Assembly (NCBI GenBank): GCA_028278325.1
Contig: JANQEO010000237.1
Location: 1-59,957, forward strand
Length of the DNA stretch: 59,957 nt
Reading direction: 5' to 3'
Origin: Candidatus Binatia bacterium
GTDB taxonomy: Bacteria; Desulfobacterota; Binatia; UBA1149; JAJCZL01
Part shown: piece after piece, positions 11,108 through 20,200 of the stretch
Layout of the letters: every line of letters starts with the position of its first letter
Position numbering within the stretch: position 1 is the first letter of the stretch
Made by a program: the position numbers and the translations under genes
The notes under the pieces: generated by a model
Told to the model about the DNA's origin: nothing
The model's input: the letters and a program-made list of their open reading frames with translations, nothing else
Databases searched by the model: none

Positions 11108-11133
11108 GGGCCCGGCCGGCGTAGGCCGGGCCC
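11108..11133 (-). terminator. Strong hairpin at the end of the carbamoyltransferase/SxtJ/DUF5989 operon
   Basis: Perfect 10-bp inverted repeat GGGCCCGGCC/GGCCGGGCCC with a 6-base loop, 31 bases after the DUF5989 stop. In the minus direction it is followed by the pyrimidine-rich TGTCTCTCC rather than a pure T-tract, so it is a plausible but not canonical intrinsic terminator. Confidence 0.6.
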
Positions 11134-11164
11134 GCAGATTTGACCGAGCGCGGTCCGCTGCGGC

Positions 11165-11386
11165 CTAGAACAGAGTGTAGATGAACGGTGCGGCCGCCGT
11201 GCCGCCGAGCAACACGAGTCCGCCAACCAACAGCAGCACGATGATGATCGGAGTCAGCCACCATTTCTTGTTGTTCTTGAGGTAGTCGAAGAACTCGCCG
11301 AGAACTCCGCGCTTGCCGGCTTCCGCCTGCTGAGCGAAGTCGCTGCGCGTGGCAGCCGCGTTGGTTCCGTTGTGATCAGTCGCCAT
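11165..11386 (-). CDS. DUF5989-family small membrane protein
   Basis: A 73-residue protein with a polar N-terminus, an EFFDYLKNNKKWWLTPIII amphipathic-to-membrane transition, and one hydrophobic helix (about residues 47-70). This matches the DUF5989 family, whose members characteristically sit beside SxtJ-like and carbamoyltransferase genes, as here. It lies 20 bases after the SxtJ gene on the same strand and ends just before a strong hairpin. Function unknown; an accessory subunit or membrane scaffold for the carbamoyltransferase is an inference from synteny only. Confidence 0.75.
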   Translation of the reverse strand: MATDHNGTNAAATRSDFAQQAEAGKRGVLGEFFDYLKNNKKWWLTPIIIVLLLVGGLVLLGGTAAAPFIYTLF

Positions 11387-11406
11387 CGTAAATTCTTTCC
11401 TTGGAC

Positions 11407-11823
11407 TCAGAATTGGCGGAAGTAGTGAGCGTGGTCCTCCACCGGCTTGCGCGCGACCCAGTAGGTATCGAGGTCCGGATCGAAGCGCCTGTGCATCGGA
11501 TCATGGCCGAAGGCCCTCACGAGCAATCCTATCGGCGTCATCACGAGATAGAAGATGGCGCCGAGCAAGAGATGAGAGATCGTCCAGCCGATCGGGAACG
11601 CGGCGCAGATCCAGCCTACATAGACGTACTTGATAGCCCGCGGGGCTACCAGGCCGAGGAGGCCGATCGTGCCCGACACCGCCCAGATCGTGTAGGGGAT
11701 GGCGGGTGACACCTCGTTGTACAGAAGCACCGCCCCGACCACGCCGAAGAAGGCCAGAACCATCCCGGCGAACTGCCGTAGCTCGCGGGTGGTGGGATTC
11801 CAGTTGATATCTATGACTGCCAT
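11407..11823 (-). CDS. SxtJ-family membrane protein
   Basis: A 138-residue membrane protein with about three to four hydrophobic segments (residues about 18-36, 41-61, 67-85, 87-105) and a polar C-terminus carrying FGHDPMHRRFDPDLDTYW. This family is named after SxtJ of the saxitoxin cluster, where it neighbours the carbamoyltransferase SxtI. The same pairing is seen here: it starts 24 bases after the carbamoyltransferase stop and is followed by a DUF5989 gene. Biochemical role is not established for the family; no saxitoxin pathway genes are visible in the window. Confidence 0.8.
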   Translation of the reverse strand: MAVIDINWNPTTRELRQFAGMVLAFFGVVGAVLLYNEVSPAIPYTIWAVSGTIGLLGLVAPRAIKYVYVGWICAAFPIGWTISHLLLGAIFYLVMTPIGLLVRAFGHDPMHRRFDPDLDTYWVARKPVEDHAHYFRQF

Positions 11824-11847
11824 CGTTTCGTCGTCTCCGGCTCGGAA

Positions 11848-13686
11848 TCAGTCCAGCGCGAATTGGGACAGGTACTCGTCCACGTCCGGCACCCCGGAAG
11901 CCGGCTGGTTACGCTTGAGCAGCACGAAGTTCTCCAACACCAACACGTCCATGTTGGTGGCCATGAAACAGCGGTAGGCATCGGCCGGCGTGCAAACGAT
12001 CGGCTCGCCTCTCACGTTGAAGCTCGTGTTGATCAGCACCGGACAGCCCGTCTTGTCCTCGAATTTCTCCAACAGACGGCGGTAGCGGTGATGCCTACCC
12101 TCGTCGACGGTCTGAACCCTGGCCGAATAGTCGACGTGGGTAACGGCCGGCACTTCCGAGCGCGGGACCTTGAGCTTTTCGATGCCTTTCAAGTGGGCCG
12201 CCTGGCCGTTCACGGGGATCCGCTTGTCGTCGGCCACCGGTGCGACCAGCAACATGTAAGGACTGAGCTCTCCCGGCTTGAGGCCGAAATAGTTGGGCGC
12301 ACGCTCCTCGAGGATCGACGGCGCAAAGGGCCGGAACGATTCCCTGAACTTTATCTTGAGGTTCATCACCGATTGCATGTCGCGGCTTCGCGCGTCGCCG
12401 AGAATGCTGCGCGAACCCAATGCCCTTGGTCCGAACTCCATCTGACCTTGGAACCATCCGACGACGTTCTCCGTACCGAGAAGCTCGGCGACATACTCGG
12501 TGAGTTCGTCCTCGTCGCTGTAGAAGGAATAGACCGCGCCGGTCTTGTCCAGGTAACCGCGGATCTCGGGCTCTCCGTAACGCGGGCCCAGCAGGGAGCC
12601 GCGCTGGGAATCCTCGGTGGATACCTTGCGCTCGTTACCCAGCAGCTGGTGCCAGATGAACAGCGCCGTGCCCAGCGCACCACCGGCATCACCCGCAGCA
12701 GGCTGGATCCACAGGTTCTCAAAGGGGCCTTCTCTGAGTATCCGCCCGTTGCCCACACAGTTGAGCGCCACGCCGCCGGCCAAGCACAGGTTCTTTTGGC
12801 CGGTCACGTCGTGGATGTGACGCGCCACGCGCAACATGACCTCCTCGGTCACCACTTGAATAGAGGCCGCGATGTCCATCTCGCGGTCGGTGACTGGAGT
12901 CTCAGGCTGCCGGGGCGGACCGTCGAAGAGCTTGTCGAACTTCTTGGAGGTCATGGTCAAGCCCTGGCAGTAGTTGAAGAAGGACATGTCCATCCGGTAG
13001 GAGCCGTCTTCACGGATGTCGATGAGATTCTCGAGAATGCGGTCGACGTACTTGGGCTCGCCGTAAGGCGCCAGGCCCATGAGCTTGTACTCACCGGAGT
13101 TTACCCGGAAGCCCGTGAAGTAAGTGAAGGCCGAGTAGAGCAGCCCGAGAGAATGCGGGAAGCGAATCTCGTGGGTCAGCTCGAGGTGGTTGCCCTTGCC
13201 CACACCGAAGCTGGTCGTCGCCCACTCGCCGACACCGTCCATGGTGAGGACCGCGGCTTCCTCGAAAGGTGAAGGGAAGAACGCGCTGGCGGCGTGGGAT
13301 TCGTGGTGCTCTGTGAAAACGTAGCGCTTGTCGAAGCGGCCGCCGAGGCCCTTGTCGATCTCCCTCGGTGTGTAGAGCTTCTGCTTCAACCATAGAGGCA
13401 TCGCTTTAAGAAACGACTGGAACCCTACGGGCGCGAACGACATATAGGTCTCGAGCAGTCTCTCGAACTTGAGCAGGGGCTTGTCGTAGAAGCCTACATA
13501 GTCGAGGTCCTCCACGCCGATGCCCGCCTGGCCCAGGCAATAATCCACGGCATGGCTCGGGAACCGGTGGTCGTGCTTCTTGCGGGTGAAGCGCTCCTCT
13601 TGAGCGGCTGCCACTATCTCGCCGTCGATGACGAGAGCCGCTGCCGAATCGTGGTAGTAAGCCGAGATGCCGAGTATCGCTGACAT
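11848..13686 (-). CDS. Carbamoyltransferase (NodU/TobZ/SxtI family)
   Basis: Two-domain O-carbamoyltransferase of 612 residues, expected to make carbamoyl-adenylate from carbamoyl phosphate and ATP and pass the carbamoyl group to a hydroxyl. The N-terminal Kae1-like domain starts GISAYYHDSAAALV and has EERFTRKKHD and the metal-binding type EHHESHAASAF (about residues 125-135). LCLAGGVALNCVGNGR and the C-terminal YrdC-like region (EFGPRALGSRSILGDAR, PVLINTSFNVRGEPIV) follow. The start is set at the ATG at 13686, where family similarity begins; the frame runs 46 codons further upstream but that part is unlike the family. First of three genes with SxtJ and DUF5989. The acceptor, perhaps a secreted sugar or small metabolite, is unknown. 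Confidence 0.92.
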   Translation of the reverse strand: MSAILGISAYYHDSAAALVIDGEIVAAAQEERFTRKKHDHRFPSHAVDYCLGQAGIGVEDLDYVGFYDKPLLKFERLLETYMSFAPVGFQSFLKAMPLWLKQKLYTPREIDKGLGGRFDKRYVFTEHHESHAASAFFPSPFEEAAVLTMDGVGEWATTSFGVGKGNHLELTHEIRFPHSLGLLYSAFTYFTGFRVNSGEYKLMGLAPYGEPKYVDRILENLIDIREDGSYRMDMSFFNYCQGLTMTSKKFDKLFDGPPRQPETPVTDREMDIAASIQVVTEEVMLRVARHIHDVTGQKNLCLAGGVALNCVGNGRILREGPFENLWIQPAAGDAGGALGTALFIWHQLLGNERKVSTEDSQRGSLLGPRYGEPEIRGYLDKTGAVYSFYSDEDELTEYVAELLGTENVVGWFQGQMEFGPRALGSRSILGDARSRDMQSVMNLKIKFRESFRPFAPSILEERAPNYFGLKPGELSPYMLLVAPVADDKRIPVNGQAAHLKGIEKLKVPRSEVPAVTHVDYSARVQTVDEGRHHRYRRLLEKFEDKTGCPVLINTSFNVRGEPIVCTPADAYRCFMATNMDVLVLENFVLLKRNQPASGVPDVDEYLSQFALD

Positions 13687-13966
13687 GTGCCCGCCCGATC
13701 TAAAAGCTTGGCGCGCCTTCAATAACGGAGAACGCGCAGTATTGCGGCTGAGCGGGACCGTGACAAAGGAAACCTGAAGGCCCCGCCAGCACAGCCCAAT
13801 AATAGGCCCCTTCTGGGGGTTCAAAAAGTACCTGGGAGGCGACGCCCGTCAAAAAAAGCCTTGAAAAGCCGGAAAAGTAGGACTCGACGTGGAGGCTGTT
13901 AAAGCGAAGCCTCTGTAGTCTGTCGAGGCCGTCCGGGCGGGCGACCGGCCTTACCCGAATCCAGGG

Positions 13967-14704
13967 CTAGCCGCAGGGAGGGTTGGCCGCGCCCGGGCTG
14001 CCGGCGTTGCCCGGCGCGTACTCCTGGGCGGCGTGGCACCAGCTGCCCGGATCGTCGTTGGCGACGGCGTCCATTGCTTCCGGCCTCAGGCTCGTCGAGG
14101 CGCCGGCGACCACGAATCCGGCTGAGTACGCTATACGGTCAACGACTATCCCCCCGGCAAGAAGGACTATCTCGTCCTCGGAGTTTCCGAGCACCATCCC
14201 GTCGTATCCGTAGTCGGCGTCCAGGCCGCCGTTGACGGCCGGATCGGCGTTGCGCGCGAGCACGACTTGCTCGCCGGGAGCGGCCAGCACGGGCACCGGA
14301 CCGGCGATGACATGGGAGTCCGAGCCCTCGTCGGCCAACTCCAGCCCCCGCAAGTCGATCGGCACCGAAGTAACGTTTACGAGCTCGACCCACTCGCCTG
14401 CCTGATCGGGGATTTCCACGGTGTCCGCCATCACCTCGGTTATGACGAGGTCACCCGCGCCGACCGGCGCGCTGCCCAACGTCGTGGTCGTCGTCGAGGC
14501 CGGTGCGCATGAAGCAACGCAGGGGCTGGCCACCGGCACTCCGACGGCCAGCTTCAGAGTATCCAACGCGTCGGACGCCGTAACCTCGCCGTTGCAGTCC
14601 AAGTCTCCGCACGAAACCGAAGCCTCGAGTCTCGACCCGTAGAAAACCCATATCCCCACTAGCAGAACCAGCGCGGCGGCTCGCCGCGGCTTGAAGACTC
14701 CCAT
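13967..14704 (-). CDS. Secreted lamin-tail-domain protein with dockerin-like repeat
   Basis: Exported 245-residue protein. A signal/membrane segment (residues about 8-27) is followed by one dockerin-like Ca-binding half-repeat with Cys (CGDLDCNGEVTASDALDTL, about 32-50) and a Thr-rich linker (STTTTTLG). A lamin-tail-like beta-sandwich begins at GDLVITEVMADT and contains GEWVELVNVTSVPIDLRG and DGMVLGNSEDEIVLL. Lamin-tail domains in bacteria are usually extracellular. The Thr linker and dockerin-like half-repeat recur in secreted proteins of deltaproteobacterial lineages. A cohesin-like partner may exist in the protein at 33044-35902. Function unknown. Confidence 0.8.
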   Translation of the reverse strand: MGVFKPRRAAALVLLVGIWVFYGSRLEASVSCGDLDCNGEVTASDALDTLKLAVGVPVASPCVASCAPASTTTTTLGSAPVGAGDLVITEVMADTVEIPDQAGEWVELVNVTSVPIDLRGLELADEGSDSHVIAGPVPVLAAPGEQVVLARNADPAVNGGLDADYGYDGMVLGNSEDEIVLLAGGIVVDRIAYSAGFVVAGASTSLRPEAMDAVANDDPGSWCHAAQEYAPGNAGSPGAANPPCG

Positions 14705-14825
14705 CGTGCACCCTCCCGGCTATCGCTCGGTTCAATATCGAGCGACGCTCAGGTGCGCGAGACTAAGAGACTGCTCACACGCCGTCTACGACATGCAAGT
14801 AACTTTGAGGACCGATCGCGTTCGC

Positions 14826-15746
14826 CTATTGAGGGGCCGGCTGTGCCGTGGGCTGCAGCCCGGCATCGCCGTTGGACCGAAGCTCTCTGCCACCGCTGAC
14901 CGCTGACCACTTCCCTCCTGCCTCGTTGGTCACGCCGCCGCTGACCGCCGCCCAGCCCCCCGCGGCTACGTTGCGTCCGCCACCGGCGACGGTGGAGTGA
15001 GAACCGGACGCCCGATTGCCTCCCCCACCCGCAACGGTCGAGAACTCCCCCGATGCCGTGTTGACTTCGCCACCCAAGACGCTCGCATGGACACCGTCGG
15101 CGGTGTTGCCCGCGCCTCCGGCAACTGACGACAGACGGCCGGACGCCGCGTTTTCGTGACCGCCGCCTACCGAGCTCCACTTACCTTCAGCCTTGCCGCG
15201 GTAGCCTCCGCTTATTGAAGACCAACCCCCGGCGGCTAGGTTGCCGCCGCCCCCTGTCACGGACGCGTTGGCGCCGCTGGCGGTGTTTCCGCCTCCACCG
15301 GTCACGCTCGCGTACTCGCCGCTGGCTACGTTGTCGGAACCGCCGCATACGGAGGCGTAGGGAGCGCGCAGTTCGTTCTTGCGTCCGGCAACGAACCCGG
15401 AGTGACTGGTGTAAACATGCTCTTGGCCGATGATGAGGTTGTGAGAGCCTGACCTGTCGTTTTCGGGCCCGAAGTCCTCGTTGTAGCCGATGACGAGATT
15501 ACCGCGTCCGTTGACTGGCGCATCGCTCTTTCCTTGGCCGTTGACGACCTGGAGGTTCATGCCGTCTATGACCAGGGTGTCACCGTCGACCCGGACCTTG
15601 GCGAGCAGCGATTCCAAACGCGCCACCCGGCGCTCCAGGGATCTGATCTGCCCCTGCAACGAATCCTGAGACCACGCCGGCGGCACGCAACACAGTTGCA
15701 TGACGATGGCTGCAGCGAACAGATACGACGGAAACGACTTCGTCAT
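14826..15746 (-). CDS. Secreted YadA-head-like repeat protein
   Basis: A 306-residue exported protein from the ATG at 15746 (an in-frame upstream extension to 15815 lacks a signal peptide at its front). Signal peptide about residues 1-26 ending AWSQ; a short coiled coil (QGQIRSLERRVARLESLLAKV, here interrupted at 30-51) likely drives oligomerisation. Ten consecutive 15-residue repeats at 131-280 follow the pattern (A/S)SVxGGxxNxAxGxx, typical of the left-handed YadA-like head. No C-terminal beta-barrel anchor or coiled-coil stalk is present, so this is not a complete trimeric autotransporter. A soluble or otherwise anchored trimeric adhesin/surface spike is the likeliest reading. No specific ligand can be named. 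Confidence 0.8.
   Translation of the reverse strand: MTKSFPSYLFAAAIVMQLCCVPPAWSQDSLQGQIRSLERRVARLESLLAKVRVDGDTLVIDGMNLQVVNGQGKSDAPVNGRGNLVIGYNEDFGPENDRSGSHNLIIGQEHVYTSHSGFVAGRKNELRAPYASVCGGSDNVASGEYASVTGGGGNTASGANASVTGGGGNLAAGGWSSISGGYRGKAEGKWSSVGGGHENAASGRLSSVAGGAGNTADGVHASVLGGEVNTASGEFSTVAGGGGNRASGSHSTVAGGGRNVAAGGWAAVSGGVTNEAGGKWSAVSGGRELRSNGDAGLQPTAQPAPQ
14907..15356 (-). repeat. Ten 45-bp tandem repeats encoding 15-residue YadA-head-like units
   Basis: Codons 131-280 of the gene at 14826-15746 comprise ten in-register 45-bp units plus a partial eleventh. Invariant positions are Ser-(Val/Ile)-x-Gly-Gly and a later Asn-x-Ala-x-Gly. DNA identity between units is partial, so the array is old compared with the 153-bp repeats at 34361-34972. 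Confidence 0.85.
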
Positions 15747-15893
15747 TTCAATACTCCAACTAGCTCTTGAAACTTGGCCAACAGAACTTGGTCGGGTGCC
15801 CGAGCGGACAGACATAGAAGCGGGCCCGCACAGCTAAGACTACCCTGAACGGGAGACGTCAACAGCAGGGATGAGAAGGAAAGGGACCGGGGA

Positions 15894-16202
15894 TCAGCGG
15901 CCTTCGGAGCCCTTCATCATGAAGCCGCCTATCACGAAGAAGGTCAGCGCCAGCGGCATGCCCATGAGCCATACCATGAGCTTGTGGGCGCCAAACCATG
16001 ACTCCGGGTAGGTCAGCCAACCGGACAGGCTCACGGCGGAAACCAGCGGCTCGAGGGCATAGCCCATGGTGATGTTGAGCCAGTTGCCGGTCCACAGCCA
16101 CACGAATGCCTGCAGCACCAGCAATGAGATCGAGACGGCGACGAGCATCTTGCCCGCTACCGCCGTAGGAGTCGGCCCAACCGCTATCTCCGATTCGCTC
16201 AT
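15894..16202 (-). CDS. Small multi-pass membrane protein, function unknown
   Basis: A 102-residue protein not recognised from a named family. Two to three hydrophobic segments are visible: about residues 16-38 (AGKMLVAVSISLLVLQAFVW), 50-62, and 75-95 (VWLMGMPLALTFFVIGGFMM). It ends with a short basic tail. The ATG at 16202 is preceded closely by AGGT; a GTG one codon upstream is possible. No functional residues can be assigned. It is isolated between the YadA-like gene and a divergent propeller gene. Confidence 0.6.
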   Translation of the reverse strand: MSESEIAVGPTPTAVAGKMLVAVSISLLVLQAFVWLWTGNWLNITMGYALEPLVSAVSLSGWLTYPESWFGAHKLMVWLMGMPLALTFFVIGGFMMKGSEGR

Positions 16203-16453
16203 CACCTAAGATTATATCCACGCGCATCGTCGGCGTGCGCAAAATCCTGACAGGAGCTCACCGAACACTTTATTGCCACCGCGTATGTTACTAGAAACGC
16301 AGACTTTCAGCCTTCACCATGCGAAATGGCAGGCCTCTAGGGGAACACCCGGTCGAAGGCCTCACACGGCCTAGCCGGTCTCGGCGGACACGGGCCCCGC
16401 CACCGCCCGGTTGACACCCTGAAGACCCCTGGGCATGTAGACCCGCCCCCACC

Positions 16454-17596
16454 TTGAAAGTACTCCTGAGATTGCTGTCCTCCTTGCTGGTCATCGGCGT
16501 GCTGCTCGTGGCCGGCATCTGGCTCGTCTTCGGCGACGGCGAGCGGTTGCCCGATCTTACCGGTGACCCGATCCTGGCCGGCAACGCCCTCCAACCCGTG
16601 GTGGATCTCGACTACCCGCCCGGCAACGTCGCGGTGTCGAAGGACGGCAGAGTCTTCTTCACTCTCCATCCCGACGGCAAGCCACCGGCCAAGGTCATGG
16701 AGTTGGTCGACGGAGTCCCGGCCCCGTACCCGAATGCCGAGTATCAGGAGCCCAGAGACGGCGCCCCGTTCTTCGATACTGTCTTATCGCTCCGGGTTGA
16801 CCGCCAGAACCGTCTCTGGACCTTGGACTTCGCGCGCTATGGGTTAGGCCGGCCGCGCCTGCTTGCTTTCGATCTGGCCAGCGATGAGCTGGTCCATGAG
16901 CATGACTTCTCGCCCAATATCGCTGGCACTCTGTCCATGCTCAACGACCTGCAGATCGACCCGGCCGGCGACAAGATCTACATCGCCGAAACCAGTCCGC
17001 TGATCCACCGGCCGGCGATCATCGTCTACGACATAGCCTCCGGGACGGCGCGGCGTCTCCTCCACGGTCACGAGTCCGTGATGCCGGAGAACTACGTCAT
17101 CCAGGCCCCAGGACGCGACATGATCGTCTTCGGGATCTACAACATGAGAATCGGTGTCGACTCCATCGCCCTGGACCGCCGCGGCGAATGGCTCTACTAC
17201 GGACCGGTTACCGGAGATCGCATGTATCGGATCTCCACAGCCGATCTCAACGACAGCTCCCTGAGCGAGGAGGAATTGGCATCCAAGGTCGAGGACTTCG
17301 CCGCCAAGACCCTGAGCGACGGCCTCACTATCGACAACGACGACAACATCTACCTGAGCGACATGGAGCACTCGGCTGTCGTCCGGCTCGCGCCCGACGG
17401 CAAACTCACGACTCTTGTGAAGGACGCCAGGCTACGCTGGCCCGACGGATTCAGCTTCGGGCCCGACGGGTGGATCTACGTGACCTGCAGCTCTCTTCAC
17501 CACGTGCTGTTCGTGGACGGCCAACGGCTGCGCGACAACGGGCCCTACCAGATCTTTCGCTTCAAGGCCGGAGCCGAGGCCCCGGCCGGTCACTAA
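16454..17596 (+). CDS. Yellow/major-royal-jelly-type (SMP-30-like) propeller protein
   Basis: Exported or membrane-anchored beta-propeller of 380 residues. An N-terminal hydrophobic helix (about residues 5-25) is followed by propeller blades in the style of the MRJP/yellow family: YPPGNVAVSKDGRVFFTL, VDRQNRLWTLD, MLNDLQIDPAGDKIYIAET, VDSIALDRRGEWLYYGP, DGLTIDNDDNIYLSDME and RWPDGFSFGPDGWIYVT. Bacterial members of this family are mostly uncharacterised, some related to lactonases. The start is TTG at 16454 with no clear SD; nothing better lies downstream before the hydrophobic helix. Convergent with the ABM gene, 9 bases apart. Activity unknown. Confidence 0.75.
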   Translation: MKVLLRLLSSLLVIGVLLVAGIWLVFGDGERLPDLTGDPILAGNALQPVVDLDYPPGNVAVSKDGRVFFTLHPDGKPPAKVMELVDGVPAPYPNAEYQEPRDGAPFFDTVLSLRVDRQNRLWTLDFARYGLGRPRLLAFDLASDELVHEHDFSPNIAGTLSMLNDLQIDPAGDKIYIAETSPLIHRPAIIVYDIASGTARRLLHGHESVMPENYVIQAPGRDMIVFGIYNMRIGVDSIALDRRGEWLYYGPVTGDRMYRISTADLNDSSLSEEELASKVEDFAAKTLSDGLTIDNDDNIYLSDMEHSAVVRLAPDGKLTTLVKDARLRWPDGFSFGPDGWIYVTCSSLHHVLFVDGQRLRDNGPYQIFRFKAGAEAPAGH

Positions 17597-17605
17597 CGGC
17601 CGCAA

Positions 17606-17953
17606 CTAGTCTTCCGTCGTAAAGACGATCTCGTGGATCTCCAGCACGTTGGGGCCTGCGAACATCTCGGCGGGCGGGCGGTTGCTGTGTGCGGCCCGGA
17701 AGGATTCGCTCTGGGTCCAATCCCAAAACGACTTCTCGTCTTCCCAGTAGGTCTGGACGAGGTAGTAGCCCTGCTCCTGGGTCTCGGTCCACTCCCCACT
17801 GGCATGGTCGAACCTACGGCTAACCGGCCGCATGACGAGGTTCTTGATGAATCCAGGCGACTGGTCGATGAGATGGGCTCGATTCCTAAAGCGATCCTCG
17901 AAGTCTGCTTCGTGGCCTTCCGCGACCGGGATCCGATTGGTAACGATGAACAT
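17606..17953 (-). CDS. ABM-domain (IsdG/heme-degrading-like) monooxygenase
   Basis: A 115-residue protein of the antibiotic-biosynthesis-monooxygenase fold, beginning MFIVTNRIPVAEGHEADFEDRF and continuing with the family's dimeric ferredoxin-like pattern: an SPGFIKNLVMRP helix-strand, the GYYLVQTYWEDEKSFWDWT strand-helix, and a SFRAAH helix. The length and the start VTNRI resemble IsdG/HmoB-like proteins, which open or bind heme, but many ABM members do other chemistry. Its ATG overlaps the stop of the upstream CobW gene by one base (TGATG), so translation is probably coupled. The pairing with a metal chaperone suggests a metal- or heme-linked job; that is inference. Confidence 0.75.
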   Translation of the reverse strand: MFIVTNRIPVAEGHEADFEDRFRNRAHLIDQSPGFIKNLVMRPVSRRFDHASGEWTETQEQGYYLVQTYWEDEKSFWDWTQSESFRAAHSNRPPAEMFAGPNVLEIHEIVFTTED

Positions 17954-18849
17954 CAGTCCTCTCTCCTTCTTATTACTACGACCTTGCCGAGTAGCCCGTC
18001 GGGGGGCTCGACTGCGGGCTTTTCCAGCTCGATACGCTCACCCACCCCCTGAACGACTCGGACGCCGCCTTCGGTGCGGATGAAGCCCTTTACCCTGAGG
18101 GGGCCGTATCCGCGCAGGTGTTCGACGACGCCCAGAGCATCCTGGTCGGTGGCCACATCAACCACCAACGACTCGAATTGATCGTGGGCGTGGTCCTTGT
18201 CGGCCATCAGGTCGCTGCGCCGGTCAGCGGAGAGCGCCGCGGGATCGGGCGGGAACAGCACCGCGTCGTCAACAGATGAGCGCACCGTCTCGATTATCGG
18301 TGCGCGCGGCTCTATGTAGCGGATGAAGCTCTTGACCGAATCGAGTTCCTCGGGCGACACCAAGTCGGTCTTGTTGAGTAAGATGATATCAGCCGAAGAG
18401 ACCTGGTCCTCGAAAACACCGTCTACGTGTGAGCGCTGCCTGACCTGTTCGGCGTTGACCACCACCACTGCACAGTCTCCCGATATCCAGCCGGATACCG
18501 GCTCACGCCAGAAGTTGATCAACGTATCGTAGGGGTTGGCCAGACCCGAGGTCTCCACGATCACGCGGTCAGGCCTGACCGACTCCCACAGATCCTGCAG
18601 GGTGCGCACCAGATCGTCGGACAGCCGGCAGCATACACAACCTCCCTCGAGCTCGACGTAGGCAGGCTCGGCACTTCCCAGAAGGGCCTGGTCGATGCCC
18701 AGCTCTCCGAACTCGTTGGAAACCACCGCCGTACGCAAGCCGAGGTTGCGTCCGCAGTCCAAGAGGTGACGGACGAGAGTCGTCTTGCCCGAGCCAAGGA
18801 AACCCGACACGACCAGGCCCGGAATCTGTTCTGGTCCTTCGGCGGCCAC
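17953..18849 (-). CDS. CobW/COG0523-family metallochaperone GTPase
   Basis: G3E-family P-loop GTPase (298 aa). Walker A is GFLGSGKTTL (about residues 16-25). The metal-binding signature GCVCCRL of COG0523 proteins is at about 69-75, ETSGLANPYD is the switch/Walker B region, LLNKTDLV is the guanine-specificity NKxD motif, and the CobW C-terminal domain begins at LRVKGFIRTEGG. Members deliver Zn, Co, Ni or Fe to client enzymes. There is no His-rich loop that would hint at zinc. It is translationally coupled to the ABM monooxygenase downstream. The upstream gap to the divergent acyl-CoA dehydrogenase is 134 bases with no recognised Zur-like box. Confidence 0.9.
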   Translation of the reverse strand: MAAEGPEQIPGLVVSGFLGSGKTTLVRHLLDCGRNLGLRTAVVSNEFGELGIDQALLGSAEPAYVELEGGCVCCRLSDDLVRTLQDLWESVRPDRVIVETSGLANPYDTLINFWREPVSGWISGDCAVVVVNAEQVRQRSHVDGVFEDQVSSADIILLNKTDLVSPEELDSVKSFIRYIEPRAPIIETVRSSVDDAVLFPPDPAALSADRRSDLMADKDHAHDQFESLVVDVATDQDALGVVEHLRGYGPLRVKGFIRTEGGVRVVQGVGERIELEKPAVEPPDGLLGKVVVIRRRED

Positions 18850-18983
18850 AGTAGAACGGATTGTTGCGGGTCAGGGCGCGGCTTGCAACGAGCGCTCATT
18901 GTCACGCCCACGCACAGACATTAGTGTGGCGCGATACGGGTTCACGCCGACGGAACACACGACGAGCGGGAGGGAAACGGACT

Positions 18984-20189
<1,206 letters not shown>

Positions 20190-20200
20190 CAGGCGCGGGC

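Noticed and set aside
11863..13272. 469-codon open frame on the plus strand
   Set aside because: Exactly antisense to the carbamoyltransferase gene, whose motifs are unambiguous; high-GC shadow frame.
11848..13686. Saxitoxin or tobramycin biosynthesis
   Set aside because: Only carbamoyltransferase and SxtJ homologs are present; both families are widespread and no pathway genes flank them.
13893..13914. GAGGCT/AGCCTC hairpin downstream of the lamin-tail gene
   Set aside because: Only 6 bp with a 10-base loop and no T-run directly after it; not convincing as a terminator.
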